From NCBI GenBank assembly GCA_035508495.1, contig DATJMX010000040.1:109870-173869 (forward strand): 64,000 bases of DNA, given 5' to 3'. Of the stretch, positions 58,610 through 64,000 are shown one piece after another. The translations under genes were made by a program, and so were the position numbers. The stretch is from Candidatus Binataceae bacterium (lineage in GTDB: Bacteria; Desulfobacterota; Binatia; Binatales; Binataceae). Numbering within the stretch: the first letter of the stretch is position 1; each line of letters starts with the position of its first letter. The notes beneath the pieces were generated by a model. The model saw only the letters and a list, made by a program, of their open reading frames with translations. It ran no database searches and was not told the DNA's origin.

Positions 58610-59632
58610 ATGCTTAAATCGAATCTGAAAAAGATACTCGCCGCCGCCCTTGCGGCGGCGGGTATTGTCATCGCAGGCCGCGCGTATGCGGCCTCGCAAA
58701 CGCTGCTCAACGTTTCGTACGATCCGACTCGCGAGTTGTACCAGGAATACAGCGCCGCGTTTGCAAAATACTGGAAGACAAAAACCGGCAACGACGTATC
58801 CGTAAATCAATCGAACGGCGGTTCGGGCAAACAGGCGCGTGCCGTGATCGATGGCCTCGAGGCTGACGTTGTCACGCTCGGCCTCGCGTACGATATAGAT
58901 GCGATCGCCGACAAGGCCCAACTGCTGCCGGCCGACTGGCAGAAGCGGCTGCCGAACGATAGTTGCCCGTACACCTCCACGATCGTGCTGCTGGTGCGCG
59001 TGGGCAACCCCAAGGGTATTCATGACTGGGACGACCTGACGAAGCCGGGCGTCTCGGTAATCACTCCGAATCCCAAAACCTCCGGTGGCGCGCGATGGAA
59101 TTTCCTCGCCGCGTGGGGCTACGAGTTCAAGAAGAGCGGCGGTGACGATGCGAAGGCGCGCGCGTTCGTGACCGCGCTCTACAAAAACGTTCCCGTACTC
59201 GATTCCGGCGCGCGCGGTTCCACGACCACCTTCGTTGAGCGCGGCATCGGCGACGTGCTGATCGCATGGGAAAACGAAGCGTTGATGGCGGTGAAGGAGG
59301 TCGGCAAGGGCAGGTTCCAAATCGTGGTGCCATCGATAAGCGTGCTGGCCGAGCCTCCCGTTGCGTGGGTAGACAAAAACACCGATCGCCACGGCACCAC
59401 TGAACTGGCAAAGGCGTACCTGCAATACCTATACACGCCCGAAGGCCAGGAAATAATCGCACACAATTTCTATCGCCCGCGCAACAAGGAAATCGCGGCG
59501 AAATACGCGAGCCAATTTCCGAATCTGCCGCTATTCAACATCGATGAGCAATTCGGCGGATGGACCACCACGCAGAACAAGTTCTTCGCCGACGGCGGAA
59601 TCTTCGACCAGATCTATCAAGCAAATAAATAG
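58610..59632 (+). CDS. sbp: sulfate ABC transporter substrate-binding protein
   Basis: This 340-aa periplasmic protein captures sulfate (or thiosulfate) for the CysTWA importer. A signal peptide occupies residues 1-29 (cut after AYA). The mature part has [80 protein letters not shown] and [19 protein letters not shown]. All of these are standard for Sbp/CysP. It follows the barrel protein by 29 bases. A 324-base gap with small hairpins separates it from cysT, which may let the binding protein be made in excess over the permease. Confidence 0.9.
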   Translation: MLKSNLKKILAAALAAAGIVIAGRAYAASQTLLNVSYDPTRELYQEYSAAFAKYWKTKTGNDVSVNQSNGGSGKQARAVIDGLEADVVTLGLAYDIDAIADKAQLLPADWQKRLPNDSCPYTSTIVLLVRVGNPKGIHDWDDLTKPGVSVITPNPKTSGGARWNFLAAWGYEFKKSGGDDAKARAFVTALYKNVPVLDSGARGSTTTFVERGIGDVLIAWENEALMAVKEVGKGRFQIVVPSISVLAEPPVAWVDKNTDRHGTTELAKAYLQYLYTPEGQEIIAHNFYRPRNKEIAAKYASQFPNLPLFNIDEQFGGWTTTQNKFFADGGIFDQIYQANK

Positions 59633-59681
59633 CGACTCGATGAATACTGATCGTCAGCCCCGTCTTTTTATCCTCTCTGAA

Positions 59682-59705
59682 CCCTCTCCTTATCCTAGGA
59701 GAGGG
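59682..59705. repeat. nine-bp hairpin, CCTCTCC family
   Basis: CCCTCTCCT and AGGAGAGGG pair perfectly around the loop TATCCT. It lies 50 bases after the sbp stop. The core and loop length match the element at 50191. Confidence 0.65.
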
Positions 59706-59832
59706 CAAAGGAGAGGTTACACGCTGGCGCCAAGCAAGCCTCGCGCGTTTCTCGTCAGCGTTAGTCCAGAAACCTCACGGCCCGGAGGAAACATAGGTGT
59801 TCTCGATGCGTTGCGCTCAACCTCTCCCTCAC

Positions 59833-59854
59833 CCCCTCCTGGGATAAGGAGAGG
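59833..59854. repeat. imperfect eight-bp hairpin, CCTCTCC family
   Basis: CCCCTCCT and AGGAGAGG pair with one mismatch around the loop GGGATA. The loop is again six bases, as in the other members. Confidence 0.55.
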
Positions 59855-59884
59855 CGACAGCAGCGCCGGGTTCGTGAGCGCCGT

Positions 59885-59908
59885 CCTCTCTCCGCTTTGG
59901 GAGAAGGG
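59885..59908. repeat. imperfect nine-bp hairpin, CCTCTCC family
   Basis: CCTCTCTCC and GGAGAAGGG pair with one mismatch and one G-T pair around the six-base loop GCTTTG. It lies about 50 bases ahead of the cysT start. Confidence 0.5.
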
Positions 59909-59956
59909 TTTTCATAGCTTCGAGTCTGCGTTCGACAAACCGGCCGGTCGATTGCG

Positions 59957-60784
59957 ATGAAACGGCGCGACAGAGTATTGCCGGGGTTCGGGCTTACGCT
60001 CGGTTACACGATGCTCTATCTGAGTATCGTCGTACTCATCCCGATCTCGACAATCTTCTTCAAAGCCGCGTCGCTTAGCTGGATACAGTTCTGGACTGTC
60101 GTCCTCGCGCCCCGCGCGATAGCGGCTTATAAGCTCAGTTTCGGCGCCGCGCTCGCAGGCGGCCTAATCGATTCTGTCTTCGGATTCGTAGTGGCCTGGA
60201 CGCTGGTGCGCTACGAATTTCCACTGAAGCGTTTGATCGACGTGATGGTCGATTTACCATTTGCGCTGCCGACCTCAGTCGCCGGCATCACATTGACCTC
60301 GCTCTATGCGAGTAACGGCTGGATCGGAGCCTGGCTCGAACCGCTCGGCGTCAAAGTCGCGTACACGCCATTGGGTATCGTCGTCGCTCTGACGTTCGTT
60401 GGTTTGCCATTCACTGTGCGCACGCTACAGCCGGTTCTGGAAGACCTCGATAAAGAATACGAAGAGGCAGCTGCAACGCTGGGCGCCAATCGCCTTCAGA
60501 CTTTTCTCAAGGTGATTCTTCCGGCCCTCGTTCCCGCGCAACTGACGGGATTCGCGCTCGCATTCGCGCGCGAGCTCGGCGAATACGGTTCGGTCGTTTT
60601 CATCTCGGGCAACATGCCGTTCCGTACTGAGGTTGTGCCGCTTCTGATCATGAGCAAGCTCGAGCAATTCGACTATGCGGGTGCGACCGCGATCGCGGTC
60701 GTGATGCTGATAATTGCTTTCTCGATTCTGCTGCTGGTCAACGGCCTGCAGAAAATTGCCGGCCGGCGCCTGATGGTGACGTGA
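59957..60784 (+). CDS. cysT: sulfate ABC transporter permease CysT
   Basis: This 275-aa inner-membrane permease (CysT, also called CysU) has six hydrophobic helices. Family features include FGFVVAWTLVRYEFPLKRLI, DLPFALPTSVAGITLT, and the EAA loop YEEAAATLGANRLQTFLKVI, which docks onto the ATPase. The AFARELGEYGSVVFISGN segment is specific to sulfate and molybdate-type permeases. It overlaps cysW at its stop, so translation is coupled. It lies after a hairpin array separating it from sbp. Confidence 0.9.
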   Translation: MKRRDRVLPGFGLTLGYTMLYLSIVVLIPISTIFFKAASLSWIQFWTVVLAPRAIAAYKLSFGAALAGGLIDSVFGFVVAWTLVRYEFPLKRLIDVMVDLPFALPTSVAGITLTSLYASNGWIGAWLEPLGVKVAYTPLGIVVALTFVGLPFTVRTLQPVLEDLDKEYEEAAATLGANRLQTFLKVILPALVPAQLTGFALAFARELGEYGSVVFISGNMPFRTEVVPLLIMSKLEQFDYAGATAIAVVMLIIAFSILLLVNGLQKIAGRRLMVT

Positions 60785-61713
60785 TGGGGGACGAAAGCGA
60801 ACTCTACGCCTTCAACTACTCCGGCTTTCCCGGGGCAGAGTCTGCGCCGACTCGACGCAGTGCGACTTCCGATCCGCTGGCGGTGCGCATTGCGCTGATC
60901 ACGGTCGCCTTCCTGTTTCTTGGCCTCTTCCTGTTCCTCCCCGTGATCGCCGTATTCATCGAAGCGCTGCGCAAGGGAACAGGCGAATACTTCGCAGCAA
61001 TCTCAAATGCCGAAACGCTGTCTGCAATCCGGCTGACGCTGATGACAGCGGCGATAGCGGTGCCGCTCAACGTGAGTTTCGGTCTTGCCGCGGCGTGGGC
61101 GATCACGCGATTCGAGTTTCGCGGCAAGCAGCTATTAGTCACTCTGATTGATATTCCATTTTCTGTTTCACCGGTTATTGCCGGAATGCTATTTGTGCTG
61201 CTGCTCGGAGTTCGCACCCCGATCGGAGCGTGGCTTTACGATCACGGTATCAAGACCATTTTCGCCGAGCCCGGGATTGTATTGGCAACTATATTTGTCA
61301 CGTTTCCGCTCGCCGCGCGTCAACTGATTCCGATCATGCAGGCCGTCGGCAGCGAGGAGGAGCAGGCTGCGATCGTGCTCGGTGCCGGCGGATGGCAAAG
61401 CTTCTTACGCATCACGATTCCCAACGTCAAATGGGGCTTGCTCTATGGCCTCGTGCTTTGCAACGCGCGCGCGATGGGCGAGTTCGGCGCGGTCTCGGTC
61501 GTGTCTGGTCACGTGCGCGGTTACACCAACACGATGCCCTTATATGTCGAGATTCTCTACAACGACTATCAATTTGCCGCGGCGTTTGCGGTTTCTTCTC
61601 TATTGACCTTGCTCGCGATAGCAACCCTGGTCGCAAAGCGATGTCTGGAAGGCCGTGTCGCGCCGGTCAAGAAATTCGAACAGGACGTCCCGGAGAATAA
61701 AGCAGCCGCATGA
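60784..61713 (+). CDS. cysW: sulfate ABC transporter permease CysW
   Basis: This second permease of the sulfate importer has about 309 aa. It shows [40 protein letters not shown], the EAA loop [20 protein letters not shown] and [19 protein letters not shown]. The last passage is typical of CysW. ATG 60784 overlaps the cysT stop (TGATG); a GTG three bases before is in frame too. It heterodimerises with CysT to form the membrane channel. It overlaps cysA by four bases. Confidence 0.9.
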   Translation: MGDESELYAFNYSGFPGAESAPTRRSATSDPLAVRIALITVAFLFLGLFLFLPVIAVFIEALRKGTGEYFAAISNAETLSAIRLTLMTAAIAVPLNVSFGLAAAWAITRFEFRGKQLLVTLIDIPFSVSPVIAGMLFVLLLGVRTPIGAWLYDHGIKTIFAEPGIVLATIFVTFPLAARQLIPIMQAVGSEEEQAAIVLGAGGWQSFLRITIPNVKWGLLYGLVLCNARAMGEFGAVSVVSGHVRGYTNTMPLYVEILYNDYQFAAAFAVSSLLTLLAIATLVAKRCLEGRVAPVKKFEQDVPENKAAA

Positions 61714-62780
61714 GTATCGAACTGACTAATATCCGCAAAACCTTCGGCGACTACGTTGCGCTCGACAATATCAACTTAAACATCGAGAACGGAGAGCTGG
61801 TCGCGCTGTTGGGTCTGTCGGGCTCGGGCAAGACGACGCTGCTGAGGATTATAGCGGGACTCGAAACTCCCGATCGCGGCGAAGTGAGGTTTCATGGCGA
61901 AGACGCAACCAGCCTCGGCGTGCGCGAGCGGCACGTCGGCTTCGTCTTCCAGCACTACGCGCTTTTCCGTCACATGACGGTCTTCGAAAACGTCGCTTTT
62001 GGACTGCGCGTCAAGCGCCGCGCTGAACGGCCCGTCGAAGCCGAAATTTCGCGCCGCGTACATGATCTGCTGAAACTCGTCCAGCTCGATTTCCTCGGCG
62101 ATCGTTATCCTTCGCAATTATCCGGTGGGCAGCGTCAGCGGGTCGCGCTCGCGCGCACGCTCGCAGTCGAACCGAAATTGCTATTGCTCGACGAGCCGTT
62201 CGGCGCCCTCGATGCAAAAGTGCGCCAGGAACTGCGGCGATGGCTGAAGCGGTTGCACGAGGAGATCGGGATCACCAGCGTCTTCGTAACTCACGACCAG
62301 GAAGAAGCACTCGAGCTCGCAAATCGGGTCGTGGTGATGAACAACGGAAAGATCGAGCAGATCGGTACCGCCGATGAAGTTTATCATCGTCCGGCGAACC
62401 CCTTCGTTCACAACTTTCTCGGTAACGTCAACCTGTTTCGCGGCCGGATCGAAAATGGACGAGTCTATATCGGCGACACTCCCGTCGAAATCGATCGCAC
62501 CGGTCCCCGCGTTGAAGGCGCTACCGGCACGGCCGTGCTTGCGCTGCGCCCGCATCTTATCGAGATAATTCCGCGGCCGAATGGCAGGCCCAGCTTCCCC
62601 GCGATCGTTACCTCGATCAACCCGGCGGGACCCCAGGTTAAAGTCGAGCTGGTCGCCGAATGGGGCGACTCCGTGCAGGTCGATGTCGGGCACGAGCGTT
62701 TCGAAGAACTGGCGCTATCACCGGGTGCGCGCGTCTTTCTGCGACCCAAGCAGGAAAAGTTGTTCGTCTATCAAATCTGA
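61710..62780 (+). CDS. cysA: sulfate ABC transporter ATPase CysA
   Basis: This 356-aa ATPase powers sulfate uptake. It has Walker [10 protein letters not shown], the Q-loop [20 protein letters not shown], the signature [16 protein letters not shown] and Walker [16 protein letters not shown]-terminal TOBE-like domain (about 245-356) follows, usual for Cys[18 protein letters not shown] is also standard. ATG overlaps the cysW stop. A strong hairpin follows the stop codon. The order sbp-cysT-cysW-cysA matches known sulfate operons. Confidence 0.92.
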   Translation: MSIELTNIRKTFGDYVALDNINLNIENGELVALLGLSGSGKTTLLRIIAGLETPDRGEVRFHGEDATSLGVRERHVGFVFQHYALFRHMTVFENVAFGLRVKRRAERPVEAEISRRVHDLLKLVQLDFLGDRYPSQLSGGQRQRVALARTLAVEPKLLLLDEPFGALDAKVRQELRRWLKRLHEEIGITSVFVTHDQEEALELANRVVVMNNGKIEQIGTADEVYHRPANPFVHNFLGNVNLFRGRIENGRVYIGDTPVEIDRTGPRVEGATGTAVLALRPHLIEIIPRPNGRPSFPAIVTSINPAGPQVKVELVAEWGDSVQVDVGHERFEELALSPGARVFLRPKQEKLFVYQI

Positions 62781-62803
62781 CTAACCGGTTCAGCCGGAAA
62801 CGA

Positions 62804-62832
62804 GGGCGAAGTGAGTAATGCTCACTTCGCCC
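62804..62832. terminator. hairpin between convergent cysA and outer-membrane gene
   Basis: GGGCGAAGTGAG and CTCACTTCGCCC form a perfect 12-pair stem with a TAATG loop, 24 bases after cysA and 10 bases from the end of the opposing gene. It would work on both strands. No long U-tract follows, so termination is likely but not certain. Confidence 0.65.
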
Positions 62833-62842
62833 CGGAAGCTAA

Positions 62843-63670
62843 TTAGTCGTTACCGAACTTCAGCGGAACCGTGCAGCGGATGAAGGCTCGCGTGTCCTCG
62901 CCGGTGTAGCCCGACTGATAGACGTCGTGGGTCATGTAGAAGTCGAACTTGGCCGGGCCCATGTTGTAACCGACCATCACGCCCATCGCGATCTGGCTCT
63001 GTTCCGTGTATGCGGTGCTGATGCTGCTCAGGTCCGCCGAGCCGTACGCAACCGGTCCGATCGACCACTTCCCGATCGTCTTCACGGCAGTGAGATCGTA
63101 GTTGAGATAATTCGGCATGACCTGCTGATCGGTCTTCACATCTTTGCCGACGAGGCCGTAAATCATGTGCGAAGTGAGATCCCATCCGTCGATGAAATAG
63201 GTCATCGCCGCGCGCTCGTTGAATACCCACGCGTTGGTGGCGAGGCCGCCCGCGTTCATCGGTGCGTAGCCGCCGACGAAGTCGCTGAAGTTGAGTCCGT
63301 GTCCGAGATCCCAAGCTTCACCGACCAGCAGCGCGTCGTTATATGCGCCCGACGACGACTGACCTCCGACGCTGAGCATGTCTTCCGGAAATGCGGCGTA
63401 GGCCTCGATTCGTCCGCCGAACGCTGTCCAAGGCGTCGATACGGCGAGAACCGGAATGTTAACTGCCGCATCGATGTCCGGCTGACCCGAGCGATGAATG
63501 TAACTGGCAGTGTCCAGGAAGTAGAAGCCGACCGGCAGCGGCGCACCGAGTGCGAGACCCAGAGTTTCGCCGGCCTCGGTAACCGAACTCGCCATCGCGG
63601 TTCCATTGACTGCACTTATCATCAGCAAACCCGCGGCAGCGGATGTCAAAATCGAACCAAGCTTCTTCAC
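62843..63670 (-). CDS. outer-membrane protein, phenol MetA-pathway-like
   Basis: This protein of about 275 aa has a signal peptide (LGSILTSAAAGLLMISAV, cut near AMA). A beta-rich mature chain follows, with TLGLALGAPLPVGFYFLDTA, NERAAMTYFIDGWDLTSHMIYG and GVMVGYNMGPAKFDFYMTHD. It resembles the SphA/MetA-pathway-of-phenol-degradation group of outer-membrane channels. The GTG at 63670 is preceded by GGGAGG; a longer open frame to 63925 adds residues unlike a signal peptide. It faces cysA tail to tail. Uptake of a hydrophobic or aromatic compound is a reasonable guess. Confidence 0.65.
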   Translation of the reverse strand: MKKLGSILTSAAAGLLMISAVNGTAMASSVTEAGETLGLALGAPLPVGFYFLDTASYIHRSGQPDIDAAVNIPVLAVSTPWTAFGGRIEAYAAFPEDMLSVGGQSSSGAYNDALLVGEAWDLGHGLNFSDFVGGYAPMNAGGLATNAWVFNERAAMTYFIDGWDLTSHMIYGLVGKDVKTDQQVMPNYLNYDLTAVKTIGKWSIGPVAYGSADLSSISTAYTEQSQIAMGVMVGYNMGPAKFDFYMTHDVYQSGYTGEDTRAFIRCTVPLKFGND

Positions 63671-63859
63671 TTTGCCTCCCCTTTTGGACTCAGTCTTGAG
63701 ACACACGGTCGATGTCTCTGTCCGCGTGCGGGTCGCCGTGTATCGAAGATGCGACACGGTGAGCCGCCGCGCGGTGTTGGACTGAATAGAGAGCAAGACG
63801 TTGGCCAACGGGACGGGGCGCGCTTGCCTCGAATCTCGCCTAGTGCGGAGAATCCCGGG

Positions 63860-64000
63860 ATGGCATCGATGACCCAGGAACGGCTCGCGCGAGTCGCGAA
63901 TGCGCACACGCTGCGACTCACTCACAAGGGGCGCAAAACCGGCAAGGAGTTCGGCGTCACGATCTGGTTCGTCGTCGAGGGGCCCAAGTTGCTGCTGCCG
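63860..64000 (+). CDS. deazaflavin-dependent nitroreductase-like protein, N-terminal part
   Basis: An ATG at 63860 opens a frame that runs to the end of the window (47 codons). It reads TLRLTHKGRKTGKEF and then VTIWFVVEGPKLLLP. This is the strand-turn-strand pattern seen at the start of DDN/pyridoxamine-oxidase-fold nitroreductases that use F420H2: a L-x-T-x-GRKTG turn and then a hydrophobic strand. The rest lies outside the window. It is divergent from the outer-membrane gene. Confidence 0.5.
   Translation, partial: MASMTQERLARVANAHTLRLTHKGRKTGKEFGVTIWFVVEGPKLLLP

Larger units (their letters stand above)
59633..59956. other. intergenic region with hairpin array between sbp and cysT
   Basis: No gene is supported in these 324 bases. 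They hold three hairpins of the CCTCTCC-six bases-GGAGAGG type, at 59682-59705, 59833-59854 and 59885-59908. Two of the three are imperfect. The same family occurs at 50191-50222. Placed inside a transporter operon after the binding-protein gene, they resemble the REP hairpins between malE and malF in E. coli, which raise the level of the upstream message. Here that function is only inferred. Confidence 0.5.

Noticed and set aside
1..64000. Search for CRISPR arrays, tRNA or rRNA genes, integrases, transposases and phage genes.
   Set aside because: None seen by eye on either strand. Short or degenerate elements could be missed without a covariance-model search.

Overview
This is a gene-dense, GC-rich window of bacterial chromosome. 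I see no rRNA, tRNA, CRISPR array, phage or insertion sequence. The organism is a diderm (Gram-negative): it carries LptF/LptG, an Mla lipid transport operon, a Kdo hydroxylase, an MsbA-type flippase, beta-barrel outer-membrane proteins and a periplasmic alpha-2-macroglobulin with PBP1C. Two luciferase-like flavin/F420-type oxidoreductases, a partial deazaflavin-nitroreductase-like gene, a P450 with its 3Fe-4S ferredoxin, and an aromatic meta-cleavage operon suggest a metabolically versatile soil or sediment lineage. A deltaproteobacterial or Binatota-like organism would fit, but that is an inference from gene content, not a measured placement.

Layout. 1-4.7 kb: the end of a type II fatty-acid/aryl-polyene-like cluster (dehydratase, ketosynthase, a second ketosynthase with Ser in place of the catalytic Cys, a fused AcpS-type phosphopantetheinyl transferase/LpxL-type acyltransferase, and a DUF374 acyltransferase). 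4.8-10.3 kb: outer-membrane lipid genes (lptF, lptG, Kdo hydroxylase, and an MsbA-like ABC exporter with an N-terminal ParB-like domain). 10.3-23.8 kb: a surface polysaccharide region (five glycosyltransferase-type proteins, a DUF2079 membrane protein, a methyltransferase, dTDP-glucose 4,6-dehydratase, a UGM-like flavoprotein, an MFS transporter, a sulfatase-fold protein). 23.8-27.6 kb: two small lipoproteins, a globin-coupled chemotaxis transducer and a flavin monooxygenase. 27.7-39.4 kb: mlaE(STAS fusion)-mlaF-mlaD-lipoprotein, then alpha-2-macroglobulin and pbpC.

39.4-44.4 kb: a TetR regulator and a probable non-phosphorylated L-fucose-type pathway (SDR dehydrogenase, mutarotase, L-fuconate dehydratase, Gfo/Idh/MocA oxidoreductase), plus a HAD hydrolase. 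44.5-50.1 kb: a collinear aromatic ring-hydroxylation and meta-cleavage operon (Rieske oxygenase alpha and beta, ferredoxin, diol dehydrogenase, extradiol dioxygenase, C-C hydrolase, hydratase). 50.3-56.0 kb: MFS exporter, an unknown basic protein, pirin, P450 with ferredoxin, and an LLM oxidoreductase. 56.0-62.8 kb: a sulfate uptake locus (Rrf2 regulator, YezD, outer-membrane protein, Sbp, CysT, CysW, CysA) with a repeated TTAGTCTA regulatory motif and an array of small hairpins between the binding protein and the permease genes. The window ends with an outer-membrane protein and the start of a deazaflavin-nitroreductase-like gene.

The points I find most unusual are the ParB-like/MsbA fusion, the AcpS-LpxL fusion beside a Cys-to-Ser ketosynthase, the Rrf2/YezD sulfate locus with a visible inverted-repeat operator, the family of six-base-loop CCTCTCC/GGAGAGG hairpins, and a large hairpin directly abutting a start codon at 26.5 kb.
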